From contig NC_056762.1 in assembly GCF_018687715.1 (NCBI RefSeq), positions 42,893,020 to 42,957,019 on the forward strand: a stretch of 64,000 bases of DNA. The letters are read 5' to 3'. Of this stretch, positions 13,711 to 26,600 are shown piece after piece. The number at the start of each line of letters is the position of its first letter. Position 1 is the stretch's first letter. This DNA is from Carya illinoinensis. Lineage: Eukaryota; Streptophyta; Magnoliopsida; Fagales; Juglandaceae. Under the pieces are notes generated by a model. It worked only from the letters and a program-made list of their open reading frames with translations, did not search any database and had not been told where the DNA came from. The position numbers and the translations under genes were made by a program.

Positions 13711-16151
13711 ATGAGAACAAAATCATCAGGAATGAGATTTGCATGGCAACATGCATGGCCCTTTTCCGTGACATGTTTCATGCTATTTGTGTTGTTTTAT
13801 AGAGTTGAAGTTTGTCATGGACAAGACGACTACGGTGACCCAGTGCCAGCGGCTCCGCCTCCCGAGCAGGACAACTGCAATGGGATCTTCCTTTCGTACA
13901 CCTTCATTTCGCGCAAGAAGGAATTCCCGCACTTGAAAAACGCGAGCGCTCAGGCGTGGGCGTTTAAGTCCATAGCCACTATATTGAATGCCGGGGAGGA
14001 GGAGCTCCAGGCGTGGAAGATGTTCATAGGATTTCAGCACAAGGAGATACTGGTGTCTGCTAGCGGGGCCGTTCTGGTAGACTCGAGTGATTTCCCGGCG
14101 GCGGTCGGGAATGGGACGTACCTGGCTGGATATCCCATGGCAGACTTGAAGACCTCGATCGAAACGGCCGGGGATCTTGATCAGATTCAGGTGAAGGTCG
14201 ATATCATCGGAACGCAATTTGGGGTGAAACCGCCGGGAGTGCCGATGCCAAAGACAATTAAACTCGAAAATGATGGGTATAAATGTCCTGCACCGCGTCG
14301 TCGTGGTAAGTTTGTTCATTTCTAATTAAGTATCATATTTGGTGCATGCATAAGCTGGCCTAAAGATCAAATCGATCGATTTTTTTCCCTGTGATCAAAC
14401 TTTTGATGCAAACAAAAATTTAAAAAAAAAAAAAATCAATTGAGAGAAGGATAATTTGGTATTATGTAATCATATTAGATGTTTTCTTCACTTGGGTTCC
14501 AAAAAAAAAAATCATAGATGTTGATCTTCTGAAAAATTTCAGCAGAAATTTCATGGTTTCATCTTTCAACAATCCAATCAAAAGCGTTTTATTCGTTGTT
14601 GTTCTTCAATGGACTATATATATATGAATTGTTTTCAATATATTTCCCTTGAAGGTGGTGGACATTTTGGCAAGATTTGACTCATATATGAAGTTTTGGC
14701 AAAATTTGTTAATTTTGCATGCAGGGCCTAGCTCGATGCTAGTATGCTGTACAAAGGATCCAAAATACAAGGCCAAAAAACTAAAAAAGACGAAATTCTT
14801 GCCTCGTCAGGATGGTGATCTCTCCTTGACATACGACGTGCTCCAAGCCTATCCAAGCAACTATCTAGCCCAAGTGACCATCGATAACAATCACCCCTTA
14901 GGCCGTCTTGATCACTGGAACTTGACCTGGGAGTGGATGCGAGGAGAGTTCATTTCCACTATGAGAGGAGCCTACACTCACAAAAAGGACGGTACCGGCT
15001 GCATCTATGGCCCTGCCGGCGTTTACTATTCAGATCTCGACTTCTCTCAAGTCATGAACTGTGATAAAAAGCCCGTCATGACTGATCTCCCTCCCTATCT
15101 TGCAAATGATACCAAAGTTGGGAAGTTACCTTATTGCTGCAGAAATGGCACCATCTTGCCAAAAGTAATGGATGAGAACAAAGCAAGGTCTATTTTCCAA
15201 TTAGAAGTTTATAAGCTTCCTCCCGACTTGAACCGGACTGCTCTCTATCCACCCCAGAAATGGAGTATCGTCGGAGTTGTTAATCCTCACTATAAGTGTG
15301 GCCCTCCAATTAGGGTCGACCCAACAGAGTTTCCAGACCCAAGTGGCATTCAGGCTACGATTACTGCAATTGCAAGTTGGCAAGTGGTATGCAACATTAC
15401 ACGTCCAAAGGTTAAGCAAGCTCGATGTTGTGTCTCCTTTTCCGCATACTATAGTGCCAGTGTCATTCCTTGCAACACTTGCGCCTGCGGTTGTATGGAA
15501 TCAGACACTTGCAATCAGAATGCCCGCGCGATGCTGCTCCCTGCAGAGGCCCTCCTTGTGCCTTTTGCAAACAGAACGGAGAAAGCAAAAGCCTGGGCTA
15601 AAATCAAACACTATCCTATACCAAATCCATTACCTTGTCCCGATAACTGCGGCGTTAGCATCAATTGGAATATTGACACCGACTACAGGAGTGGATGGAC
15701 AGCTCGAGTTACACTCTTTAACTGGGACGACACCCCTTTTGAGGATTGGTATACTGCGATTCAAATGAAGAAGGCCTTTCCTGGTTTCGAAAAGGTCTAC
15801 TCCTTCAACGGCACCAGTCTGCCAGATATCAACAATACCATCTTCTTTCAAGGCTTAAAAGGTTTGAATTTCTTGATGGGAGAGACAAATGGGACTAAAA
15901 TGAATGAGCCAAGAGTGCCCGGAAAGCAGCAATCAGTGATATCATTCTCAAAGAAACACACGCCGGGTATAGATATCCAACGTGGTGATGGATTCCCATC
16001 AAGGGTGCTTTTCAATGGGGAAGAATGTGCGCTTCCCCTCGAATTTCCTCGGCCAGGAAATGCAGGGCATCAGTCTCGTGTTCATTTCCTGGCTGTAATA
16101 TTCATCACCGTCACCACTTTTTTACTGATGACAGATCGCTTCCATATATGA
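13711..16151 (+). CDS. COBRA-like protein, COBL7/10 subgroup
   Basis: Two exons, 13711-14305 and 14725-16151, encode 673 residues, matching the long COBRA-like subgroup (about 650-670) rather than the 450-residue COBRA type. It has an N-terminal hydrophobic signal peptide (roughly residues 15-37), an extra N-terminal domain to about residue 200 (DNCNGIFLSYTF, KMFIGFQHKEILVSASG), then the COBRA domain with HWNLTWEWMRGEFI, the Cys-rich ARCCVSFSAYYS around residue 432, NTCACGC, and WTARVTLFNWDDTPFEDW. The end is a hydrophobic tail (FLAVIFITVTTFLLM), as expected for a GPI-anchor signal. Several NxT/S sites are visible. Family members sit on the outer plasma membrane and affect cellulose deposition; COBL10 acts in pollen tubes. 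The family is secure; the exact ortholog is not decided. Confidence 0.95.
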
Positions 16152-17300
16152 TCGTTCCGGGTTTTTTCATTAACTCTTTCCACCTAGTTCGGAGATACGT
16201 ACGTCCTTGGCCGGGTGAGAATTTCCGTTTCTTGGAAACAGTTAAACACAAACAATAACCCCATGCAATTAATTGCTATGCATTTTCAGCATAACTGTTA
16301 ATGTGACGCAGCAGCATCAGAGGATGATCAGTAAGCATGCACTTGGGCAAATGGGAAATTATGAACGCCGCAACGTCTATGATTTCAATGCCTGTTGTAT
16401 CACCAGTTGGTTCCGAGTACTGCAGATGTTATGATAATCTGTATGGAATTATAAATTGAAAGCCGTAGTTATTATGTAAGTATGGATTCGCATGGTGTCT
16501 GACGGATATTTTCTTTTCTATTGTACAATGTCGATCGGGTTCATGTCTTTTTGTTTTCGAGTAAGTTTTATAAGAGGATCTGAAATTTTCCCAACTTTGT
16601 CTTAATTTCTAACGTGTTGGTTTTCAGTATTGATCTAGACCTTTTAATTCAATGCATGCAACTACGTACGTTTTAATTGTCAGAACCTTATTCCTTATCA
16701 GAACCTGTCGATCGACTGTGTATGCATGTCCTTGAAGGCATAATGATAATACCATCCCACCCTTCAGTCGACAGCTGGTGTTATATGTCGTTTGTAATTT
16801 GATTTCGAACTGACACATTAATCTGTAAAAAGTATTAATACATAGCTAGCACTCTCGTCTATTTTTTACCAATTTAAGATTGAATACATCCCTACTACTT
16901 TCTCGGAACCGGCCGATCGAAGTTAGCCGGCTGATCAAATCATCTTGTCCTAAATGTTCTATATATGAGAATGCAAGTCTGGTCTAGTTAAAATTAGATG
17001 ATTTGGCTTCGATCCATAATTTGTGAAGGTTCCATTTTCTCAATAAATTAGCAATACTAGATACAGTTATAAATTGTGTAAACGTCACACTCTTTTTAAA
17101 AAAGAGTAAAGTACATTATACTATTAAAAAATTAATTTTTTCATATAAATTTTATATTTATTTATTTTTTTCAAGAAGAATGCGTACTTACACATTACTT
17201 TATGACTGAAAATATCATTTCTTTTCTCAAAATTAATGTTCCCTTTAACTGCAACCACTCATGTTTAAAAGGATAGACTGCACCATAATTTCCCAGAAGA
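16152..17300. other. Intergenic between convergent genes
   Basis: The COBRA-like 3'UTR runs to about 16500. The following 800 bases show no gene. The 3' end of the minus-strand TBC gene lies near 17310, where the minus strand reads AATAAAAATC (about 17320-17330), a likely poly(A) signal. Confidence 0.55.
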
Positions 17301-17643
17301 ACAAAAAGAGAGAAGATTGATTTTTATTGATATGAATCTGAATCGTGCATAAGCTTTCTTTTGTATTTTTGCAACCTGTTACAAACAACAGGCGCTTACA
17401 AAGTAGATTCGTATAAGAACTTTAAACAATTGTTTTGGATGTATAAATAATGAAAGATCATTCTAAGTTACAACAATCACTTTCAGTGGAAGATCTGCTG
17501 CTCAAGCCATTGTACAATTCTGTGAAGCCGAGAAAAATACACGTCAAACTACGCGATTGTCTCTTGCCAAATCAAACCATCAGGATGAAGGGAACACCCT
17601 TTTATTTCTAGATCGGCCGAAAAAGCATGTCCTTTCTCTACGG

Positions 17644-20600
17644 TTATGTCTTCTTGGCCTGCAGCATCAATAAATGAACACTGACTTCAGGGTATACCTA
17701 ACAGAAGTTTATTGTTTAATGAAACAACACACAGAAACACGGGTTATACATTGGGATTTTCCCATGCATATATTCTTTTAAATTTACCATTGGAGGAAAA
17801 AATGAACCAAATAAAAACACGTAATGCAAGCATGATATTCTCTAACTTGTAATGTCCCAATAGCCTCTTGGACTTTTCATGAAAGGTCCGATAGTTAGCA
17901 TGCCTACTAATAAGAGAACCCAACAGAGAAAGAAGTTGGTTGACCATATTGCCCCGTTTCTTCTCCAGGAAAGATTTTAAATTCAACCTCAAGATTTATA
18001 AGAATGTTACCTTTCTTAAATATTTCTTCTGGAGTTTCATTGCCCCAGTGCAAGCTTTTTTGGCATCCAGATTTCCTGTTATGTCGTTCAATATCTGGAA
18101 AGGTTTAAGATAAGACATGAGAAGACAAAATGCTTTGAAAAATAGGCAAGCCATAGAGCAACATATCATTACAAAGTGCCAGCATGTTCCTAATAGACCT
18201 TGATAATTAAATGAATGAAAAATGATTCGTCAGCAGCCAACTACTGTTTCCTCAAGACTACCCATTAGGAAGAGAATCCATACACGGCAACTGATGGTAC
18301 TTAAAAAATGTAAGACGGAAGGTTCTTTAAACTCCTTCCAAGCAAATAATCTAACTTAAGGTCGGTGGGAAAATTTAACTGATGCTATGCCAATCCTGCC
18401 TACCCCTTCACCAGCAGGATTAACACAAAGGCCATCTTTACTATTTTCTCAATTGTGTTCTCCACTTATTTGGTATATTCCCAATCTAAAAATAATCAGC
18501 ATATTGGAGCCTTTTGAATGAGGCTAACCTTGACAACATCATCAAGGCCCCGAGCTTCTTGCATTAGCTTTGACTTCTTATCTTTCAACACACTAGCAAC
18601 AAGGAAAACAGAGATGGGGAGAGGGCCTTCTGAATTCCTAGCTCCGTTTTTCATATTTTCCCTTTCATACTTTCCACAGTGACGTATTGACTTTGCTTTT
18701 CCTTTAGATCCCTCGGCTTTTTCACTAGCTGACTTAGGTTCTTCATACATAAAATACAAGCCAGGGTCGTATTCCAGAGCCCACATCATCTGTTACAAAT
18801 TCAAACAATCAAACAAATAACCATTAAAAATGTACCAGATATAATTCAATGTGTGATTACGACACATACTGACTCTATAATCCGTACACGTGATTCTCAA
18901 GAGTCATGACAATGGACACATGCATTGTGACAACAAAGGAAAATGAAAACATTAACAAAAGGAAAACTTGAAACAATAAAAGGACACAAAGCATCTTCTT
19001 GTGCATGCTTAGGGCCAATGCATAAATGCAGTATAAAATACTCCCCGAGTTTAGAAGATTTCTTTGATCAATTCCTTTCACATCTTTTGGCTTCCAAACT
19101 TTAGAGGAATTACCGAACAGACAAACAACTGACTGGGCACACCTGGGATTAAGAAATACACAAGTTTTTGGGGGCCCTGGCGTGTGCCTATCCAATAGGA
19201 CTTCGCCTAGGATACAAACTAAAAAAATATAAATATATGAATCAAGCAAAAACAATCATATTCTACCACCACATTAGTGGCCCAATGATGATCATCTCAT
19301 AAATTATCTGCACAGATCCTATAAAAACTAAAGGGTTGGGATTGAACTGAGAGAAGGGGTTTTGAGTGGGGAAGATTGTAACAGCCTGGATTTAGTATAT
19401 GAAGCTCAGTAAATGTGATCCCACATCCCTAATGTCTTCATCAGGCGTGTTCATTCAGTTTTGTATTGTGGCTACCCTAAGAGACTAGTTAAATGAAATT
19501 GCAATCTTTTAAAAAGAAAGTCTTCTTCAGGCTATTCCTAAGGTGGTACGCTTGAGTCCCACACTCCTAACTTGATACTGGCACTGATACTATGTTTAAC
19601 GACCTAAGGAAAACCCAAGGCAGACTACAACTGGCATTTCTTGGAATGATTATGAAGTATGTAAACTTCTTCCAACCAGACAATGTGGGAATTCACCGTC
19701 CTTCCCATACTCAATCCGGAATGGGATGTTACAATACGTGTTAGGTTTCTCCTTTAATGAATTACAGTGGTTACGTAGGCCCAATCGTACGTCATCAATT
19801 ATACAAACAAATAGGTAAACGTGTTGTTGCAGTACTTCAAGAGTTACTGCAAAATGTATTCACCTATGGGCCATCCCAACTCAGTGTTTTGAAACTCTTG
19901 GCAATAACATAGCACGTGGACTTGCTAACTATAAGTTTGATGTGTAAACTTTGGCCACAATACCAGAATGGTAATTGAACAAATTATTATTGTGATATAT
20001 TGACAAGTAAATGGATGCTGCAAAGAAATCACTTCATAAATAATCCTGTTAGGAAAATTTCGCATGGCATCATGGCCATACATTGGATGCAATGTCTTGG
20101 CATTATTAATCATGGGCCAGTCACATTCAGGTGAAGGATAAGTCTTTGATGGAATATGCATGCGATATTTCCATAAACATCTGTTTTCAAATAAAAGTCA
20201 TCACAACCCTGAGTTAGTATTCTCAACATTTGATTTGATAAGTCAAAAAGCATCAACAATTTTCTTTTATATGTTAAGAGTCACAAAACAACAAAAACAA
20301 GAGGAAGAAGAACCTGAGTTTTGAGAATTTTGGAAGTTAAATTTGGTTTTCAAGAACTTCAGTCAACAATTAAATCTATGTATCATCAACAAATTCAACA
20401 AAAAAAGAAAAAAGATTTACCTCCCAAAGGTACAATGAGTCACCAAAAGAGAATTCTCTACGGAACAAAACCATGAGCATCCGAAAAGCAAATAGATAAT
20501 CACCTCCACCTAGGGTCTCTGTGCTCCAAGATCAAAAGACAAGCTTTACTGTTACTTTCTTTTCTTCAGAATTAAATCAAGGGATGTGCAAGAATATAGG

Positions 20601-23600
20601 AATGCATAATAAATTATCAGACAGAAAATAACTTCGACTATCGGTATAGTTGTATATGACAACTATTAATAACAAATCATAAATCGTTAAATGGGGGAAT
20701 GTAATCTTGTTATTCTCTTTCTGTTGGTATATGAGTTCAATAAAACAGCATCCAACATTTTGAGTTTGTTAGGTATCAATCGTAATAGTAATACTTTTAA
20801 TTACACATATACCACTTTTTTTTCGCATCTAAGAAAACTAGAATTTCAGTTTTCATAAAATCTTTGCCACCAGCCATATAGGCCAGCCTGGCAATTTGAA
20901 ACATTTGAGATGCCTCCCCAGAATAATTCAACCAAAAAAACAAAAAAAAAAACCATTTGTAGTTTACCCTACTACTCCTCTTTTTTTCCTTAATTGAATT
21001 TGTATTTCAATAACTATGTACACAAAGCCAGCCTTTTTCTAAGAATTTCTCCTTAGTGTTGCATTTGGGTTTGATGGGTCATGCAAAAGAAGGTGGCAGA
21101 CGTGGTCTTTAGTTGTCAAGGGCTGTTTGGCCATCACAAAAATAGCATCATTTGGGAGGCTGGTCCTCCTTGCCTCGTGCAGGCATCTCACAGAGAAAGG
21201 AACAACTGTACTTTTGATGGCTTTAGATTCTTAGAAACCCAACTATAGGAAAATCTGTTTTCTGAGAAAATTGGCATGAGTGGTCCACTGTCATGTGAGA
21301 GCTTTGTATTCACTCTTCAATCTGAAGATCTTATAAAATTAATTGTCTAGGGTCAACTTCCCAATTTTCTTATCAAACTCTCATGATAATTTCACCGCTG
21401 CCCCTGAAGCCAATAGTGATCTGGAGCTGATATTCTAGCATTTGCCTCATATTTTTGAATAAGGCTCACGCATTCAGATGCTTCTACATGAGTTTAACGA
21501 TTATATCTACTTATCAAAAACCAGCTACCCTTGAGTAGTGATTTTCAGGTATATGTTCGGTAGCAATACCCAGCCCAACGGTTGAGAATTCTTGCACCAT
21601 GCTCTTATTGACCATAATTTTTCTCTTTACTGATAAAAAAATAAAATAAAATTTATCGTAAACAAGTCTGAGATACAAAACAATTAACTGTAATATAATT
21701 GGTAATATTGACAGGACACAGAATGAGAAGACAATATTATGCAAATACCTAAGTGCTGATGAAGTTTTGGATCTAGTACTTGTGTAATTGCAGCCAAATT
21801 ACTAAGTTGTGCCTCCACCCCAACAGAGCTATCCGTGCATCTGAAATTTCCTCGCTATATATTTTTAAATAAGAACGCATAAAATAAGAAACTGGAATTA
21901 AAATTTCAAAAAAAAAAAAAAAGGCTTAGTTAAAAAATGGAAGCCTTGAAAGAATCATACGTAACTGATTACATAGAATGGTACAAAGCATGTTTACTTT
22001 TAAACTGAAGGGAAAATCTATATCATGGAGGTCCCTGGTTCGAATCCCACTCTAAAGTCATATAAAAAGGTTAAAACTTTGTGACTCTTTACAAAATTAT
22101 GGCTATGTTCTACTTATCCCTTATCAAAAAATTGGTGGAAAGATTGATTAAGAATGCACGAGATAGAAGCAGCCAGCAAGCATGTACATCAACTTGGCAA
22201 ACTTTTGACTTCTCTAATTTCTTGGCAAACTTTGAGTTTTCCAATTTCTAACATCATTATAAGCTTTTGTAGTAGTTTGATGCTATGTTATGTTAAATGA
22301 AAGATTTACAGATAAAAGTATCCTCTTGCATATGGGCATTGACAAGCCAAGGTGGAATTTGTGTTAAGTTTCCAGAAATAGTTAAGAGCGTGAACTTACA
22401 AAGAAATAATGGAGTGAAAACAAACATTTCCAGATATAAAAGAAAACCCATGTCATAATTGCACTCTATCCTAACCTACCAAAGAAAAAAAGTAATGGCA
22501 CTCTATCTAAGGGTGGCAATTCGTGTTCATAGGTCATGTCTATGTCGTGTCAAGTCATGGCCATTTAACTATATGGATCAACCTTAACATGACCTGTTAA
22601 GTTAAAGGCTCAAACCTTCAAACCCTAACACGACCCATTTAAATAATAAGTCGTGTCGTGCCACCCCGTTTTGACCCATTTAATAAGTAACTAGAAATGG
22701 GTCAACATGATCGACTCATTTCAACCCGTATCATGTAAATGTGTTGAACTAACCCACATAACCCATTTGACCTGATTATTAAAATTTCACATAAAGTTAA
22801 AATCTATATTTATTAATAGTCACAATATCTATTAAAAAAAAACAATAAGACTACCTACTAATAAAAAATATCAATATTTTTTAGATTTTAACCTTTAATA
22901 AAATCAGTATATAATTTTTTGATAGGTAATCAAGAAGTTTTATTCATAGAAATAGGCACAACCCAAATACATAGGGAGTATACATGAGAAGCCCCTTGGA
23001 ATAGTTTACAATCGAAAGGAGAATGTCATGGACATTTAGTCCATTACAAACAATAGCCCCTGCCCATAAGATCAATGATTTTAAAAAGAAAACTTTGAGC
23101 TCTCACGATCTTCAAAGCTCCTACCAATTCGCTCCTGCAAGATGCACCAACACATACATATAGGAACCATTCTCTAGATGGCTGCCACTTGTGAGTTACT
23201 GTGAAGGCCTCTCCAGCTTGCAAGGAAATCCCCCAATCTATGAGGCATGACCCATGACAATCCCATTCTCATGAAGAAATCATCCCACATAGTCTTGGCC
23301 ACCTCGCAATGTAAAAGCAAATGATCTACTGATTCACCATTCTTCTTACACATACAACACTAGTCTAACACCATAACCAGACGGTTCCTTAAATAATATG
23401 TAGTAAGAATCTTGTCCAATGACGTTGTCCATACGAAGAAATCTACTTTTGAATGAACTTTCGTCTACCATATACTTTTCCATAGGAACATAGTCATTCT
23501 AGGACTCGTAAGAACTTGGTAAAATGATCTAATAGTGAATTTACTTTTCCTAGATGGGCTCCAATTCATCTTATCAACTGTATCCTCGGTCATGTTTACA

Positions 23601-26600
23601 GAATATAATGTCACATAAAACTCTGCAGTAGTAGCTCGGTCTAGTGGATATTGGGTTGGATCTCCTTCAGATAGAAGATCGACTACTGGATATTGTACTT
23701 TTGTGGGAGGTAACTTGGTTATATGGAAGAGTAAGAAGCAAACAATAGTAGCTCGGTCTAGTGTAGAAGTTGAATACAGAGCAATGGCTCACACTATTAG
23801 TGAGCTGACATGGTTGCAACAATTTCTTCAAGAGATTGGGTTTCCAACTCTTGTCCATCTTCAGTTACTTTGTGATAACCAAGCTACAGTGCATGTTGCA
23901 TCTAATCATGTGCTCTATGAAAGGACTAAACACATTGAGATTGATTGTCACTTCATTCGGGATAAGATACTAAGTGGTGACATTTCTACACCATTTGTGA
24001 AGTCTGTTGATCAATTTGCAAATATGTTTACCAAACCATTGTGTTATAGACAGTTAAAGCTTATTTGTTCCAAACTAGATTTATATAATATATATATATG
24101 CCCCAGCTTGAGGGGGAGTGTTAGAGGACATGGTTGTAATTAGTATAACTTATGAAGGTATTACTGTCATTTGTATTGTAGTGTGTATAGGCTGTTGAAG
24201 ATCAATGAATAATATGAAGTGTTTTTCTCTCTCTATGTTTGACTACAGTCTCTAACTCCCAGTTTTGGGCTGCCCTAGTGAACTCAATATTCCACTGAGG
24301 GAAGCTGCTGGAAATGACCAATAGGTCAGTTATCGCTGCATCCTTTCCTCGTGCAAGTTAAGAAATGGCCGGGAAGGTGTCTTGGAGACTTCTTTCACCA
24401 CACTATTTGTCGTACCAAAATCTAACACGAGAACCGTCACCCACCACAATATGTTCATGTCCTCGGAAGATCTCCAAATGTCTCCTAATGTATTTCCAAT
24501 TTTCCAGAAACCCACCCCATATGGGCCACGTACCTCAATCGAGCACCATCCTCCCCAAACTGTGAATCTATAATTGACTTCCATAGGTGCCATCTTTCGT
24601 GTTGATACCTCCACAGCCATTTACCCAGTAGGGCTTGATTAAATTTTAAGTGGCAAATCCCCAACCACCCCCAAAAAATGGAGTAGAGACCGTTGGCCAA
24701 TTAACCAAATGAAATTTGAACTCTTCCCCCAATCCCCTCCACAAGAAGTCTCTTTGTAACTTCTCGATAAGGTTGGCAAATTTGGGAATGGCGCATTTGT
24801 AAAATCAATATTACAAACTCAACAATAACAAATGAGTATAGGTCCAGAATTACAATTTTAACAATAAAAACATAAGCATATTAAGAAATACCAATATTAC
24901 AATCCAACAATAATAAAATTATAAATTTGAAATAAAAATTAAACAGATTATTGCAAGTTGATTTTGGGTTAAGCGGGTTGGCCCGTTATTGACCCGTTAA
25001 TCTTGTCTATGAGTCAACCTGTTTTGATCCAAACTCATTTATGTCAAACTCATACCGGTTAATTTCGTGTCGTGTTTATGTTGAGTTTACGGATCATATC
25101 ACATATTGCCCCCTAACTCTATCCTATATAAGCATCCTCAAAGCTCTCAGAACACTCACTCACCGTTGAGTCCTCATTTCTCTAGAGCTGCTTAGTATGA
25201 GGCTTTCCCATAGTCCTTAATAGCATAGGGAGAGCCATAATTCGTGGGCAGCTCATACCGAAGTGAGAAACCTGTTCCTCCCCGGGGGAGGACGAGCGCG
25301 GCAAAGGCGTTCAAGCCCTCTAAGGACAACTAATATAAGGTCCATCCAAGTGGAATAAATTCGATATTATCCCTAGAAGCTATTTAAGTTAATTACATCA
25401 TTAGACATCCAACAATACAAAGTATAACTAAAAACAAAAAAATCTACTAATTAAAAGTGAAATATCATGGCCTACAAAATATTTTATAGGAAAAAAAAGT
25501 ACCAATCTGCGCATCAACCGTTCAAAGCACCAAAACGCATCTGCTTCATCTTCAAGAAGAATTATCATGGGGGAGCAAAGGTCACTCATTCCTGCTCAGC
25601 ATTGTCATAAAGCTTAGATAGAATAACTGACACTCAGTTGCAAGCACGACAAGCAAATTGTTGTCATCTCTTGCTATGCAAGGAAAATAGCGTAAATGAA
25701 AAGAATCTCAATGAAGTATATATATTGAAAACTATGCCAGACCCATCTGTTATAAAAAAATGTAACTAGACTATAATTTAATATTGTTCCTTGAACGATA
25801 AAAAAAAAAAAATGGATATATTATTATTCTTTACCTAATAATTAGTGAAATAAACAAGGTCCTTCAACTCTTGAACCTTAGAAATACCATTAGTTCTAGC
25901 ATTAAAAAATTATATATACAACTATTAAGGGGCCATTAATTAGATACAATGATGAAAATTTAAGGAAAATCTGAGGAAGAATTGAATGTCTAGGCAATTT
26001 CTCTCTACATATTGACAGAGAAAGAAGGACCTAACTAGCTTCCTAGACCTAACAACAGATAATTTTTTTTTTTGATAAATAAACAATTTAATTGATCAAA
26101 GAAAGGCAAAGCCTGAAATACAACTCTACTGCCCCACTTAGGTAGGCACACTAGAGGCAAGAAAGTCTTGAAGGGCCATGCCATTAAAATCTACAGCTAT
26201 GGCCCATTTACAAAGAGTTCTAAAAAATAAGAGTTTAAGCTCCTCCAGCGATCTTTCCTGGTCTTCGAAAGTCCGATCATTTCGCTCCCGCCACAAACAC
26301 CACATAATGCAAATAGGGATCATCTTCCACAAAGCTTTAATCTGTTGTCTGCCTCTTATGCTTGGCCAACTAGCCAATGCTGCTTCCACAGTTTTAGGCA
26401 TCACCCAGGCCATTGCCACACGGGCAAAGACCTCATTCCATAGAACCCTTGCTAAGTCACAATGCAATAGAAGATGATCTACCGACTCACCCCCAACTTT
26501 ACACATGCAACACCAATCTGCAATGATGATCCTTCTTTTCCTTAGATTGTCAGTGGTGAGGATCTTTCTCAGGGAAGCGGTCCATACAAAGAACGAGGCT

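Larger units (their letters stand above)
22508..25115. mobile_element. hAT-like element with 8-bp TSD, hosting nested retroelements
   Basis: The direct repeat ACTCTATC at 22500-22507 and 25116-25123 flanks it. The left end is TAAGGGTGGCAATTCGTG; the reverse complement of the right end is TAGGGGGCAATATGT. An 8-bp TSD and TA(A/G)GG termini fit the hAT superfamily. Its own DNA (22508-22898 and 24812-25115) is rich in GTCGTG/ACCCGTT motifs and encodes nothing visible, so it is non-autonomous. A LINE fragment lies inside it. Confidence 0.7.
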
